Positions 1 to 8,374 of a DNA stretch of 28,711 nt are shown here, one piece after another. The position numbers were made by a program, and so were the translations under genes. Source of the DNA: Kocuria sp. (lineage in GTDB: Bacteria > Actinomycetota > Actinomycetes > Actinomycetales > Micrococcaceae); NCBI GenBank assembly GCA_030454085.1, contig JAKDJD010000029.1, positions 1 through 28,711 of the forward strand, in the 5' to 3' direction. How positions within the stretch are numbered: position 1 is the stretch's first letter; each line of letters begins with the position of its first letter. The notes under the pieces are model-generated. The model was given only the letters and a program-made list of their open reading frames with translations, did not search any database and was not told the origin of the DNA.

Positions 1-76
1 AAAACACCAAATAAAAACCCCGGGGCCACTAAAAAAAAAAACCCGCGGCCAAAACCGCCCCGGCGCCAATCCCCCG
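1..76. other. Low-complexity contig-end sequence, probably unreliable
   Basis: The first ~75 bases are made of A runs (one of 11 bases) and short C/G runs with no coding signal, and differ sharply from the composition of the rest of the window. The appearance is that of an error-rich contig end. No feature is assigned here. Confidence 0.6.
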
Positions 77-98
77 AAAAGTCCTCGTCTGAGGACCA
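77..98 (-). terminator. Intrinsic terminator of the mycothiol-dependent thiol protein gene
   Basis: Read on the minus strand, GGTCCTC-AGAC-GAGGAC is followed by TTTTC. This gives a six-base-pair stem, a four-base loop and a short U tract, seven bases past the stop codon at 105. Confidence 0.6.
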
Positions 99-104
99 AC
101 GCGT

Positions 105-725
105 CTAGTCGAAGATCGGTCCGCTGGTCCGGGACCGTTTGAGCTCAAAGAATCCCGGGTAGGAGGCGAGTGCCACGGCCCCGTCCCAGACCTTGGTCGC
201 GTCCTCGCCCTTGGGGGCCGGGGACATCACGGGCCCGAAGAAAGCGGTGCCCTCGATCGCGATGATCGGGACTCCGACGTCGTCGCCCACGAGGTCCAGG
301 GCCTCCTGGTTGGAGGCGCGCAGCTTCTCGTCGTAAGCGTCCGAGTCTGCGTGATCGGCGAGCTGGGCCGGAAGTCCGGTCTCTTCCAGAGCCTTGACGA
401 TGGCCTCGTGATACCGACGCCGTTCGTCCGGCTCATCCGTCTTCTCCGGATGGATCGCGGTACCTACCGCGTCGTAGAAGGCCTTGACCTTCTCCGGGCC
501 GTGTTCCTCGCGCACGGCCATCGTAACGCGGGCGGGTCCTTGTGCGGCCTCGAGGTGCTTCCGGTAGTCCGGGTCGAGGTCCTGACCGTCGTTCAGGATC
601 GAGAGGCTGAAGGGATGCCACGCCACTTCGACGTCGCGAAGGCGCTCGACCTCCGTCATCCACCGAGACGTCATCCAGGCCCAAGGGCAAATCGGGTCGA
701 ACCAAAAGTCTGCGTGTTGGGTCAT
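105..725 (-). CDS. DsbA-fold mycothiol-dependent reductase-like protein (Rv2466c family)
   Basis: This 206-residue protein has a thioredoxin-like DsbA/2-hydroxychromene isomerase fold. The N-terminal segment ADFWFDPICPWAW and the C-terminal AFFGPVMSPAPKGEDA and SYPGFFELKR segments match, by recall, the M. tuberculosis Rv2466c family of cytosolic mycothiol-dependent nitroreductases. Rv2466c has a CPWC active site; here the second cysteine is alanine (CPWA), leaving a single-thiol centre that would need mycothiol or another partner to resolve. The ATG at 725 is chosen because AAGGAG lies about 10 bases upstream; an in-frame extension to 788 has no such site. In M. tuberculosis this gene neighbours rpiB and pepN, which are 7-8 kb away here. 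No signal peptide is seen. The family call is strong; the nitroreductase activity is inferred. Confidence 0.85.
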   Translation of the reverse strand: MTQHADFWFDPICPWAWMTSRWMTEVERLRDVEVAWHPFSLSILNDGQDLDPDYRKHLEAAQGPARVTMAVREEHGPEKVKAFYDAVGTAIHPEKTDEPDERRRYHEAIVKALEETGLPAQLADHADSDAYDEKLRASNQEALDLVGDDVGVPIIAIEGTAFFGPVMSPAPKGEDATKVWDGAVALASYPGFFELKRSRTSGPIFD

Positions 726-798
726 GATGTTCCGACTCCTTGTCGTGCTGTGCGTACGTGAATGGGTTCCGCACATATCAACATGCAACCGGGAGGGT

Positions 799-1287
799 TT
801 ATGCCCGACCCTGATGAATCAGTTCACGGGGTTGCGCGGTCTCGGCCGGGGCGGGTTCCGCCTTCGCCTCGTTGCTGCGGCCTTTTCTCAGCTTGAGGGT
901 GTCGATGGCGTAGACCACGATGGCGACCACGAACAGCCCCAGCGAGAGCCAACCGTAGAATTCCTTGAGCGCCGATTCGTAGGCAGAGCTGACGACTCCT
1001 GTACCCACGAGGATGCCCATGAGCAACCACCCGTAGGCCACCGCGCTGAGGACCACGATCAGGTTTCCCGTCACGGTGTCCCGGGTCTGCACTTCTGGTT
1101 CCCTGCCGTGACGCACCGAGTCCAGGTACATGAGACAACGGACCGCCACTGCGACAACGACAAGACCGATCATGGCCAAGGACTGCTCGCCCCGGGCAAT
1201 CAGACCGTAGTCGGTCAGGACGGTGATCGCGAAGAGTCCGGTGATGGCGAGGAAGCCAGAAACCGCATTGCGAACGGTCCGATGCAT
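799..1287 (-). CDS. Four-helix integral membrane protein, function unknown
   Basis: This 162-residue protein has four predicted membrane segments, near residues 11-31, 37-56, 74-98 and 112-132. It ends in a charged tail rich in Lys, Arg, Glu, Ala and Pro. I recognise no family motif. The ATG at 1287 follows a good ribosome site (GGGGAGAAG, about four bases upstream), which supports it as a real gene. It lies 73 bases upstream of the DsbA-like gene on the same strand, so cotranscription is possible, and 184 bases from the clpX stop. The hydrophilic loop at residues 57-72 contains a basic patch (RHGREPE). Confidence 0.75.
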   Translation of the reverse strand: MHRTVRNAVSGFLAITGLFAITVLTDYGLIARGEQSLAMIGLVVVAVAVRCLMYLDSVRHGREPEVQTRDTVTGNLIVVLSAVAYGWLLMGILVGTGVVSSAYESALKEFYGWLSLGLFVVAIVVYAIDTLKLRKGRSNEAKAEPAPAETAQPRELIHQGRA

Positions 1288-1471
1288 GTCTTCTCCCCTG
1301 TGGTTCCGTGCGTGACAGAAACCAGCTAAGCACCTGCCGTCACGGGCCTCAAACTGTGGGGAAAATCTTGATAAAACCGTGATCCAAACCGAACGAAATC
1401 ACGTCACAGAGACCGAACCGTGATCTTTCGACGGTGGCCCTTACCACTCCTGTCCGTGAACAGGAATGGCC

Positions 1472-2767
1472 TCAGGAAGCGTCCTTCTTTTCCTCGTCCA
1501 GCATGTCCTTGGTGACGAGCTCCGGCTCGGACCCGTGACGGACCACTTCCCCCGTGATGATCACTTGGGCGACGTCCTCACGCGATGGGATGTCGAACAT
1601 GATGGACTGCAACAGATCCTCGAGAATCGCACGCAGCCCTCGAGCACCCGTGCCCCTCTCCATGGCCAGCTCAGCCATGGCCCGGATCGCGTCGTCCTCG
1701 AACTCGAGTTCGACGTCGTCCAGAGCAAACATGCGCTTGTACTGCTTGACGAGTGCGTTGCGTGGTTCCGTGAGCACGCGACCCAAGGTGTCCACGTCGA
1801 GGCTGGACAAGCTCGTCAGCACGGGAAGGCGGCCAATGAACTCGGGGATCAGTCCGAATTTCAGAAGGTCCTCGGGCAACAGCTTCTGGAGGATGTCGGC
1901 TTCCTTGGATGCCTGTTCTATGGGCGCCCCGAAGCCGATCCCCTTTTTGCCGACTCTGGATCCCACGATGTCCTCGAGGCCGGCGAAGGCCCCCGCCACG
2001 ATGAAGAGAACATTGGTCGTATCGATCTGCAAGAACTCCTGCTGGGGGTGTTTCCTCCCGCCCTGGGGCGGGACGGCCGCCACGGTGCCCTCGAGTATCT
2101 TGAGCAGGGCCTGCTGAACCCCCTCGCCGGAAACATCCCGCGTAATCGAGGGGTTCTCGGACTTGCGCGAGATCTTGTCGATCTCGTCGATGTAGATGAT
2201 GCCGGTCTCGGCCTTCTTGACGTCGTAATCAGCCGACTGGATGAGCTTGAGGAGGATGTTCTCGACGTCTTCTCCGACGTACCCGGCTTCGGTCAGGCTC
2301 GTGGCATCCGCCATCGCAAAGGGGACGTTGAGCTTCTTGGCAAGGGTCTGCGCGAGGTAGGTCTTGCCGGACCCCGTGGGCCCGACCAGGAGAATGTTGG
2401 ACTTGGCCAGGTCAACATCTTCCCCGCCCGTGGCGAGCAATGACTGCCCACTCTGCGGCTGGCCGGAATCCTTGGCCTGAATTCTTTTGTAGTGGTTGTA
2501 CACGGCCACGGACAGAGCCTTCTTGGCGGGCTCCTGACCGATCACGTATTCCTGGAGGTAGTCGAAGATCTCACGGGGCCGAGGAAGCTCCATCGAGGTG
2601 ATTTCAGAGACTTCCGCAAGCTCTTCCTCGATGATTTCATTGCACAGCTCGATGCACTCGTCACAGATGTACACGCCGGGGCCCGCGATGAGCTTGCGCA
2701 CCTGTTTCTGAGACTTTCCGCAGAAAGAACATTTGAGCAGGTCGGTACTCTCACCGATTCTCGACAT
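1472..2767 (-). CDS. clpX: ATP-dependent Clp protease ATPase subunit ClpX
   Basis: ClpX is the AAA+ unfoldase that recognises substrates and feeds them into the ClpP barrel in the cytoplasm. The 431-residue protein has the full family layout. The N-terminal zinc domain carries four ligands (C13, C16, C35, C38). The Walker A motif GPTGSGKT is at 129-136, the pore loop GYVG at 162-165, Walker B IIYIDEID at 190-197 and the RKH loop at 238-240. GAGGAG lies nine bases before the ATG. The gene is 279 bases downstream of clpP2. A hairpin and a possible promoter lie in that gap, so clpX may be expressed partly on its own. Length and all key residues are normal. Confidence 0.98.
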   Translation of the reverse strand: MSRIGESTDLLKCSFCGKSQKQVRKLIAGPGVYICDECIELCNEIIEEELAEVSEITSMELPRPREIFDYLQEYVIGQEPAKKALSVAVYNHYKRIQAKDSGQPQSGQSLLATGGEDVDLAKSNILLVGPTGSGKTYLAQTLAKKLNVPFAMADATSLTEAGYVGEDVENILLKLIQSADYDVKKAETGIIYIDEIDKISRKSENPSITRDVSGEGVQQALLKILEGTVAAVPPQGGRKHPQQEFLQIDTTNVLFIVAGAFAGLEDIVGSRVGKKGIGFGAPIEQASKEADILQKLLPEDLLKFGLIPEFIGRLPVLTSLSSLDVDTLGRVLTEPRNALVKQYKRMFALDDVELEFEDDAIRAMAELAMERGTGARGLRAILEDLLQSIMFDIPSREDVAQVIITGEVVRHGSEPELVTKDMLDEEKKDAS

Positions 2768-2826
2768 GCTGGCTCCTCAAATCTGAAGGTCTTGCGTGGA
2801 AGCCACGTGACGGACTCCGTACACCT

Positions 2827-2861
2827 GGTTGGCTCGCACTCCCTAGGCTACAGGTTGGCTC
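2827..2861 (-). promoter_or_regulatory. Possible clpX promoter flanked by 9-bp direct repeats
   Basis: On the minus strand TTCGCT and TAGCCT are separated by 18 bases, a plausible -35/-10 pair about 80 bases before the clpX start. The -10 (2845-2850) sits between two direct copies of GGTTGGCTC (2827-2835 and 2853-2861; plus-strand reading) spaced 26 bases apart. The promoter is inferred by eye. Confidence 0.35.
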
Positions 2862-2980
2862 CCCTCGGAGCGAAGATGCCGCCCCTTGTCAGGCGCGTCC
2901 GACGGCCCTCGCCAGTGCGACCACACCCGGGAGGTGCGTCCGCATCTCCCCTGGCTCGCGCGACCTTCGGAGACGACTGA

Positions 2981-3008
2981 GGCCGGCTCAGGACACCCTG
3001 AACCGGCC
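2981..3008 (-). terminator. Strong hairpin between clpP2 and clpX
   Basis: On the plus strand GGCCGGCTCAGG, the loop ACAC and CCTGAACCGGCC form a 12-base-pair stem with one G-U pair. It starts 39 bases past the clpP2 stop. No U tract follows, so it may be an attenuator or processing site rather than a full terminator. Confidence 0.5.
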
Positions 3009-3046
3009 GCCATCGCAACCGACCGGCCTTGCGACCGGGCCTTGCG

Positions 3047-3730
3047 TCAGTCCTGGGTGTTGATCTGCGGCTTGTTGATCTTGCGCGAGTCGAGCACCTG
3101 GTCGATCAGGCCGTACTCGTGGGCATCCTTGGCCGTCAGGATCTTGTCGCGCTCGATGTCCTTGTTCACCGTCTTCGAGTCCTTGCCCGAGTGGAGCGCG
3201 AGAGTGTCCTCGAGCCACGTGCGCATGCGCATGACCTCGTTGGCGTGGATTTCGATATCCGATGCCTGGCCACCTTGCTGTCCGGCGAGAGCCGGCTGGT
3301 GGATCAACACCCTCGCATTGGGAAGCGCAAGGCGCTTGCCCGGCGTTCCCGCAGCCAGCAGAACCGACGCCGCGGAGGCTGCCTGACCCAGGCACACGGT
3401 CTGGATCTCAGGACGGATGTACTGCATGGTGTCGTAGATCGCCGTCATCGCGGTGAAGGAGCCGCCCGGCGAGTTGATGTACATGGTGATGTCACGGTCC
3501 GGGTCCTGTGCCTCGAGGACAAGCAACTGGGCCATGATGTCGTCGGCGCTGGCGTCGTCGACCTGGACGCCCAGGAAGATGATCCTGTCCTCGAACAGCT
3601 TCGCGTACGGGTCCTGGCGCTTGTAACCGTAGGGAGTCCGCTCCTCGAAGCTGGGGAGGACGTAACGGTTGGAGGGCATGGGGACGCCGGCTGCGGCGTC
3701 ACCCTTGGCCTGCGGTGCGTTGAAGTTCAT
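3047..3730 (-). CDS. clpP2: ATP-dependent Clp protease proteolytic subunit ClpP2
   Basis: This is a serine peptidase subunit of 227 residues that, with ClpP1, forms the mixed two-ring ClpP1P2 barrel typical of actinobacteria. The catalytic triad is S119 (in GQAASA), H144 (in LIHQPA) and D195 (in IERDK). The segment [11 protein letters not shown] forms the usual oxyanion-side strand. An N-terminal extension of about 35 residues precedes the conserved core and is probably processed. The ATG at 3730 follows a GGAG-type ribosome site (CAGGAGAAAG). The gene is 57 bases downstream of clpP1, evidently in the same operon and under the ClgR-like site ahead of clpP1. Confidence 0.97.
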   Translation of the reverse strand: MNFNAPQAKGDAAAGVPMPSNRYVLPSFEERTPYGYKRQDPYAKLFEDRIIFLGVQVDDASADDIMAQLLVLEAQDPDRDITMYINSPGGSFTAMTAIYDTMQYIRPEIQTVCLGQAASAASVLLAAGTPGKRLALPNARVLIHQPALAGQQGGQASDIEIHANEVMRMRTWLEDTLALHSGKDSKTVNKDIERDKILTAKDAHEYGLIDQVLDSRKINKPQINTQD

Positions 3731-3787
3731 GTGTTCTTTCTCCTGAAAAGTCTCTGCGTTGACCGTTGGGCTGTGGCCCTCTCGGTG

Positions 3788-4453
3788 CTACTTCTCGTCC
3801 TTGAGGGTTCCGCCGCCGCCGGAAACCGAGCCGGCACTCTGGGCGATGTGGTCGAAGAACCCGTATTCGAGGCCTTCGTCCGCGGTGAACCAGTTGTCGC
3901 GGTCGTTGTCTTCCAGGATCTGCTCGACGGTCTTGCCGGTCTGCTGGGCGGTCAGCTCGGACAGGCGACGCTTCATCGACAGGATCAGTTCGGCCTGGGT
4001 GCGAATGTCGGAGGCGGTGCCCCCGATGCCGCCCGACGGCTGGTGCATGAGGATGCGCGCGTTCGGCGTGGCGTATCGCTTGCCCGGGGTCCCGGAGGAC
4101 AACAGGAACTGACCCATGGACGCGGCCATGCCGGTCGCGATGGTCACGACGTCGTTCGGAATCAGCTGCATGGTGTCGTAAATGGCCATGCCGGCGGTAA
4201 TTGAGCCACCGGGCGAGTTGATGTACAGGTAAATGTCCGACTTGGGGTCTTCGGCCGAGAGCAGGAGCATCTGGGAGCAGATGAGGTTGGCGTTGTCATC
4301 GCGGACCTCGGAGCCCAACCAGATGATGCGTTCCTTGAGCAACCGGTTGTAGACGTGGTCGTCCTGCCCATTGCCGGTTTCGCGACTCATGACGGGCTGT
4401 TGCTGCGCGGTACCCTGTCGGGTGCCCGCATCGTACGGAAGGTTGTGAGCCAT
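3788..4453 (-). CDS. clpP1: ATP-dependent Clp protease proteolytic subunit ClpP1
   Basis: This 221-residue subunit is the first gene of the clpP1P2 operon. The triad is S112 (GMAASMG), H137 (LMHQPSG) and D186 (NDRDNW), and [12 protein letters not shown] is conserved. It ends in a Gly-rich tail (VSGGGGT). I chose the ATG at 4453, with AGAGGT about 12 bases upstream. An ATG at 4390 would give a length closer to M. tuberculosis ClpP1 (about 200 residues), so the true start is not certain. The upstream reading frame runs on into the suspect G/C homopolymer tract and is not coding. A ClgR-like box lies about 130 bases upstream. Confidence 0.96.
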   Translation of the reverse strand: MAHNLPYDAGTRQGTAQQQPVMSRETGNGQDDHVYNRLLKERIIWLGSEVRDDNANLICSQMLLLSAEDPKSDIYLYINSPGGSITAGMAIYDTMQLIPNDVVTIATGMAASMGQFLLSSGTPGKRYATPNARILMHQPSGGIGGTASDIRTQAELILSMKRRLSELTAQQTGKTVEQILEDNDRDNWFTADEGLEYGFFDHIAQSAGSVSGGGGTLKDEK

Positions 4454-4580
4454 AGTGCGTCTGACCTCTTTCGATCTTCGGAGTCGCCCGGTCGGTTCCA
4501 TGACCCGACCCGGCCTCTGGGTGTCTGGGATCGACACTAGTATCCGAACGGCCTTCACGGCCGGGATACTGCCCCTCGTT

Positions 4581-4591
4581 CGCTGATGGCG
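4581..4591. promoter_or_regulatory. ClgR-like operator upstream of clpP1P2
   Basis: CGCTGATGGCG fits the core of the actinobacterial ClgR recognition motif as I recall it (CGCYNANRGCG). It lies in the expected place, about 130 bases ahead of the clpP1 start. ClgR activates clp genes in Streptomyces and Corynebacterium. A likely minus-strand -10 (GATACT) lies between this box and the gene. Confidence 0.55.
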
Positions 4592-4636
4592 TGCCAGTGC
4601 GACCCCGACCGACCACGCCTCGACGTGGTTCCGACG

Positions 4637-4782
4637 TGGAAAGGGGGGCCCCCCCCACCCCCCGGGGGGCCCCGGGACGCGGGGGGGGTAAGGGCCCGGG
4701 CCCCCCCCCCCCCCCACCCCCCGGTGGGGGTCCCCTGTTACGGGGGCCCCCCCCCAACCCGGGGGGGGGCCCCTTTCACGTC
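4637..4782. other. G/C homopolymer tract between tig and clpP1, probable sequence error
   Basis: About 145 bases consist almost only of runs of G or C, the longest 16 C, with isolated A or T. Nothing coding is credible here. The 382-base space between clpP1 and tig therefore holds the clpP promoter region, this tract and a weak hairpin near 4811-4827 (CCGCAC/GTGCGG) past the tig stop. The real sequence is probably a GC-rich tig terminator that was read badly. Confidence 0.7.
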
Positions 4783-4835
4783 GTCGGATATCGGTGCAGA
4801 TTCACCCGCACCGCACCCTATGTGCGGAACATCGA

Positions 4836-6176
4836 TTACGCCTCGTCGGCGCCCTCGACGTCCTTCTCGGCCTCGACCGTTTCGCCTTCGCCCTGCGGCT
4901 TGATGTAGGAGGACAGGTCGACGGCGTTGCCCTCGGTGTCAACGACCTCAGCCTTCTCCAGGACGGCGGCCAGCGCCTTGGAACGGCGCACCTCGCCGAC
5001 CATCATTCCGGCCTGGCCGGAGGAATCCAGCATCTGGGCGAACTGGTTGGGGTCCATGCCGTACTGCGAGGACATCGAGATGATGTAGTCGATCAGTTCG
5101 GACTGTTCGACGCCGACCTCTTCTTTGTCCGCCACGGCGTCCAGGACGACCTCGTTGCGGAAAGCGCGCTCGGTGTTCTCCCGAACCTCGGCACGGTGCT
5201 CCTCGGAGTCGTGGTCTGCCTCGGCGTTGGGGTTGTTGAAGTGCTGCTCGATCTGGTCCTCGACGACCTTCTCCGGGACGGGCACCTCGACCAGTTCCAC
5301 GAGCTTGTCCAGGACCTTGTCACGAGCGGCATTGCCCTGCTCGGCAATCTTGGACTGGGCGGCCTGCTTCTTCAGGTCTTCCTTGAGCTCATCGATGGTG
5401 TCGAATTCTGAGGCGAGCTGGGCGAATTCGTCGTCGACCTCAGGCAGCTCGCGCTCCTTGACGGCGGTGACCTTGACCTTGACGGTTGCGGCCTCTCCCG
5501 AGTGCTCACCGCCGGCGAGAGTGGTCTCGAAGGTGGCGTCCTCACCAGCGGAGAGGCCGGTGATGGCCTCGTCGAGGCCTTCCAGCATGGTGCCGGCGCC
5601 CACCTGGTAGGAAAGGTCGTTCGCGGCGTCGACCTCTTCTTCGCCGATCATGGCGTTCAGGTCGAGGGTCACGAAGTCGTCCTGAGCGGCGGGGCGCTCG
5701 ACGTTGATCAGCGTGCCGAAACGGCCACGCAGCTCATCGAGTGCCTTCTGCTCGTCCTCGGCGGTCACCTCTGCGGCGTCCACCTCAACCTTGAGGCCCT
5801 CGTAGTCGGGCAGCTCAACCTCGGGACGCACGACGACCTCGATGGCGACAGAGACGTCGGCCTCGCGATCGTTCTGCTCGGGCTTCTTCTGGACATCGAC
5901 CTCGGGCTGGGCCAGCGGGGTGAGCTCGTTCTCGGTCAGGGCCTGCTGGTAGAAACCGTTGAGCCCCTCATTGAGTGCATTCTCCACCACGAAGTCGTAA
6001 CCAACGCGCTGCTCGATGAGCTGGTTGGGGATCTTGCCCTTTCGGAAGCCAGGCATCTGGATCTGCTCGGCCAGTTCCTTGTATGTCTTGCTCAGAAACG
6101 GCTTGAATTCCTCGAAGGGAACGTCGACCTGGATCTTGGCCAGAGTCGGATTCAGCTTCTCTACGGCGGTCTTCAC
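4836..6176 (-). CDS. tig: Trigger factor, ribosome-associated chaperone
   Basis: Trigger factor binds the ribosomal exit tunnel (via L23) and shields nascent chains. The 446-residue protein has the ribosome-binding signature GFRKGKIP at residues 43-50. A FKBP-type prolyl isomerase domain follows around 155-245, then the helical C-terminal chaperone domain and a very acidic tail (ending KDVEGADEA). The start is GTG at 6176, with AGGAG 11 bases upstream. Length is normal for actinobacteria. It lies upstream of clpP1P2 on the same strand, as in M. tuberculosis, where tig, clpP1, clpP2 and clpX follow each other. Confidence 0.97.
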   Translation of the reverse strand: MKTAVEKLNPTLAKIQVDVPFEEFKPFLSKTYKELAEQIQMPGFRKGKIPNQLIEQRVGYDFVVENALNEGLNGFYQQALTENELTPLAQPEVDVQKKPEQNDREADVSVAIEVVVRPEVELPDYEGLKVEVDAAEVTAEDEQKALDELRGRFGTLINVERPAAQDDFVTLDLNAMIGEEEVDAANDLSYQVGAGTMLEGLDEAITGLSAGEDATFETTLAGGEHSGEAATVKVKVTAVKERELPEVDDEFAQLASEFDTIDELKEDLKKQAAQSKIAEQGNAARDKVLDKLVELVEVPVPEKVVEDQIEQHFNNPNAEADHDSEEHRAEVRENTERAFRNEVVLDAVADKEEVGVEQSELIDYIISMSSQYGMDPNQFAQMLDSSGQAGMMVGEVRRSKALAAVLEKAEVVDTEGNAVDLSSYIKPQGEGETVEAEKDVEGADEA

Positions 6177-6330
6177 TTCCGTTGATCTCCTACGATTTCG
6201 GGGTCAGGAACCGCCCTGCGGTGTGCCGGACGGATGTGTCGAATACCTCTGATGATCAGGCGTCAGAGTCACACTTCGCCGACCGGCAGCGGCCTGACGG
6301 CCGGCAACAGGTCGGTTCGGTGTTCCAACG

Positions 6331-6403
6331 TCGGGGCGACAGGACTCGAACCTGCGATCTCCTGCTCCCAAAGCAGGCGCGCTAGCCACTGCGCTACGCC
6401 CCG
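6331..6403 (-). tRNA. tRNA-Pro (anticodon UGG)
   Basis: A full cloverleaf is visible on the minus strand: acceptor stem CGGGGCG/CGCCCCG, anticodon stem CCTGC/GCAGG around loop TTTGGGA (anticodon TGG), and T loop TTCGAAT. It is 73 bases long with no encoded CCA. Confidence 0.97.
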
Positions 6404-6476
6404 TAAGGCATATGCCAGTTTATGCGTGAATGGGCCAAATGTGCGAATCTTTCCGGCGACACGGCGCCGGATCGAT

Positions 6477-6507
6477 TTGACGAACCGCCAAAAGGTGCGG
6501 TTATATT
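6477..6507 (+). promoter_or_regulatory. Sigma-70-type promoter of tRNA-Gly
   Basis: TTGACG (6477-6482) and TATATT (6502-6507) are separated by 19 bases (18 if TTATAT is taken as the -10). They lie 14 bases before the tRNA, close to the consensus for a housekeeping promoter. Confidence 0.7.
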
Positions 6508-6521
6508 GTCGAGGTCCACAC

Positions 6522-6592
6522 GGGGATGTAGCTCAATGGTAGAGCCTCAGTCTTCCAAACTGATTACGCGGGTTCGATTCCCGTCATCCCCT
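6522..6592 (+). tRNA. tRNA-Gly (anticodon UCC)
   Basis: The acceptor stem is GGGGATG/CATCCCC, the D arm contains AGCTCAATGGT, the anticodon loop is CTTCCAA (anticodon TCC) and the T arm is GCGGGTTCGATTCCCGT. It is 71 bases long with no encoded CCA. It diverges from tRNA-Pro. Confidence 0.97.
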
Positions 6593-6600
6593 CTGAAGAG

Positions 6601-6636
6601 AAATCCGCTCCCGAACTGTTCGGGAGCGGATTTTTT
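6601..6636 (+). terminator. Intrinsic terminator after tRNA-Gly
   Basis: AAATCCGCTCCCGAA and TTCGGGAGCGGATTT form a perfect 15-base-pair stem with a very short loop (CTG), followed by more T. It lies eight bases past the tRNA. Confidence 0.92.
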
Positions 6637-6680
6637 GTTGCCCGTTGGAGCCCGGGAGCCACGAGGTGGCACTGCCGTGC

Positions 6681-6720
6681 ACCAATGAGGCGATTTTGGG
6701 CCCAAAATTGCCACATCGGC
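6681..6720. repeat. Imperfect 40-base palindrome
   Basis: The core ATTTTGGGCCCAAAAT (6693-6708) is perfectly symmetric. The symmetry extends to 20-base arms with 16 of 20 positions matching. It lies between the tRNA-Gly terminator and the 3' end of nei, so it could be a terminator for nei on the minus strand or a protein-binding site. Confidence 0.55.
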
Positions 6721-6825
6721 GGAAGGAACGCACACATTTGCCACTTCCGCACCAGGGTCAACCCTTGACCGGAATCGCGGACCAGACCGCGTCCATCAGG
6801 CCGTGGCTCCACGCGGAGTCGGCCT

Positions 6826-7719
6826 TCACGTTTGGCAGACGGTGCACCAATACAGTTTTCTGCCGCCCATGTCTTCCATCACGATCGTGTCCTTGCCGCA
6901 TACCCGGCACGTGTGGCCCACGCGGCCGTAGACGTAATTCGCATGGGTGGGCCACGCATGGTGAGACGAGACGCCGAGACGGTGCTCGGGCGCCGTCGTC
7001 ACGATGCGACCGAGTTCCACCCCGGTCTTCATGAGACGAACGTTGTCCCGCCACAACAAGGCCGTGGTTTCATCGGGTACCCGGTGAGCGGGTGTGTGGG
7101 GATCGAGTCCGGCACGGAAGAGCGACTCGGCCCGGTAGATGTTTCCGATGCCGGCGATCGCCTGCTGGTCCATCAGCACCGCACCGATCGGTCTGGATGT
7201 CTTGCGGCACGCACGGTAGAAGGGCATGGGGTCGGCGTCTGGGTCCAAGGGATCGGGGCCGAGCTTTTTCCGGAGCTCGGCCACACCAGTGGGCTCGAGG
7301 ATGCGACACGTCGTCGCCCCGATCAGGTCCGCCCACCCATTGTCGGATTCCAGGCGCACGCGCGTCGTGGGTTTCGGGGCGGGAGGGCCGACGTATTCAC
7401 GCTCGGCCTCCTCGGAGCCGGAAAATTCCTCCTCCCCCATTTTCCGTGGAGCACCTATCGAAGACGACGCCCGGAATGTGGCATCACCGCCAAAGGTCCA
7501 GGCGCCGTACATCCCCAGGTGGACGTTGAGCGTCAGGTCGTTGTCGAACACCAGGAAGAAATGCTTGCCGTGTGCATATGCCTCCACAGCCCGTGCGCCG
7601 TCCACGAGCGCCGCGCCTTGCGCGAACCGACCCTGCGGACTCGACGCCCTCAGACGTTGCCCCACGAAGGCATCGTGGAACCTGCGCGCCACACGATGGA
7701 TCGAATGTCCCTCAGGCAC
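6826..7719 (-). CDS. nei: Endonuclease VIII-like DNA glycosylase/AP lyase (Fpg/Nei family)
   Basis: This base-excision repair enzyme removes oxidised bases and cuts the abasic site. Once the first Met is removed, Pro2 of the MPEGHS start is the catalytic nucleophile and E3 the helper residue. K52 lies in HGKHFF. The segment LMDQQAIAGIGNIYRAE is the helix-two-turn-helix region. A C-terminal zinc finger has C271, C274, C292 and C295. It most resembles M. tuberculosis Rv2464c, a Nei-type protein (MPEGHTLHRLA start), more than the 8-oxoguanine type that begins MPELP. The start is GTG at 7719, preceded by GAGGGGG. It lies 47 bases downstream of rpiB, as in M. tuberculosis. There is an acidic insert around residues 91-112. 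Confidence 0.93.
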   Translation of the reverse strand: MPEGHSIHRVARRFHDAFVGQRLRASSPQGRFAQGAALVDGARAVEAYAHGKHFFLVFDNDLTLNVHLGMYGAWTFGGDATFRASSSIGAPRKMGEEEFSGSEEAEREYVGPPAPKPTTRVRLESDNGWADLIGATTCRILEPTGVAELRKKLGPDPLDPDADPMPFYRACRKTSRPIGAVLMDQQAIAGIGNIYRAESLFRAGLDPHTPAHRVPDETTALLWRDNVRLMKTGVELGRIVTTAPEHRLGVSSHHAWPTHANYVYGRVGHTCRVCGKDTIVMEDMGGRKLYWCTVCQT

Positions 7720-7766
7720 CGGATGACCCCCCTCGGGTGGGAGTTCCCGACGTCAGCCGGGCTGCC

Positions 7767-8270
7767 TCAGTCATCGATTTCGAGATGCTTGCCTTCGATG
7801 CGTCCCGTCGCCTCGAACTCCTCCATCTGCCCAATGCGTCGGACGTGACGTTCCTCCCCGGGAAATCCTTCGGTCAGAAAGACCTTGATGATCTCCAACG
7901 CTTCGTCCTTGGTGTGCTGCCGGCCACCCACCGCGACAATGTGGGCGTTGTTGTGCTCTCGGGCGAGGGCGGCGGTCTCGTGGTTCCAGGCCAACGCGGC
8001 ACGGATTCCGGGAACCTTGTTGGCCGCCATCTGTTCCCCGTTTCCTGATCCACCGAGGACGATGCCCAGGGAATCCTCCCCGTTCTCGCGATCCTTCCGG
8101 ACGCCCAGAGCGGCGTTGATGCAGAAACTCGGGTAGTCGTCCTGCGAGTCGTAGGCCTCGGGTCCGTGATCGACCATCTCGTACCCGAGTTCCGTCAAGG
8201 AGTCGACCAGGTAGCGGCTGAGGTCGAGCCCCGCATGGTCAGTGGCAATGTGAACGCGCACGTCGTACAC
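7767..8270 (-). CDS. rpiB: Ribose-5-phosphate isomerase B
   Basis: RpiB interconverts ribose-5-phosphate and ribulose-5-phosphate in the pentose phosphate pathway. The 167-residue protein has the N-terminal HIATDHAGLDL segment, the catalytic loop GGSGNGEQ (residues 73-80) and NNAHIVAVGGR. As in the M. tuberculosis enzyme, the loop carries Ser75 and Glu79 instead of the cysteine seen in E. coli RpiB. The start is GTG at 8270, with GAGG close upstream. It is the first gene of an rpiB-nei operon diverging from pepN across 104 bases. Confidence 0.95.
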   Translation of the reverse strand: MYDVRVHIATDHAGLDLSRYLVDSLTELGYEMVDHGPEAYDSQDDYPSFCINAALGVRKDRENGEDSLGIVLGGSGNGEQMAANKVPGIRAALAWNHETAALAREHNNAHIVAVGGRQHTKDEALEIIKVFLTEGFPGEERHVRRIGQMEEFEATGRIEGKHLEIDD

Positions 8271-8374
8271 CGTCCTCGTAGATTTAAGCGCTGGAATAGT
8301 GTGGCGAATTCAAGCCTACCGGCTCCTGTAATAACCTGAGGGGCAGACGGAATTCTCTCTGAAAGGTGACCCAT

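Noticed and set aside
1452..1467. Hairpin TCCTGT/ACAGGA as clpX terminator
   Set aside because: It has only six base pairs and no U tract, too weak to list as a feature.
4454..4717. Upstream extension of ClpP1 (Gly/Pro-rich)
   Set aside because: It translates the suspect homopolymer tract and the promoter region including the ClgR-like box.
6681..6720. CRISPR or insertion-sequence end
   Set aside because: There is no repeat-spacer series, no transposase fragment and no flanking target duplication; it is only a single palindrome.
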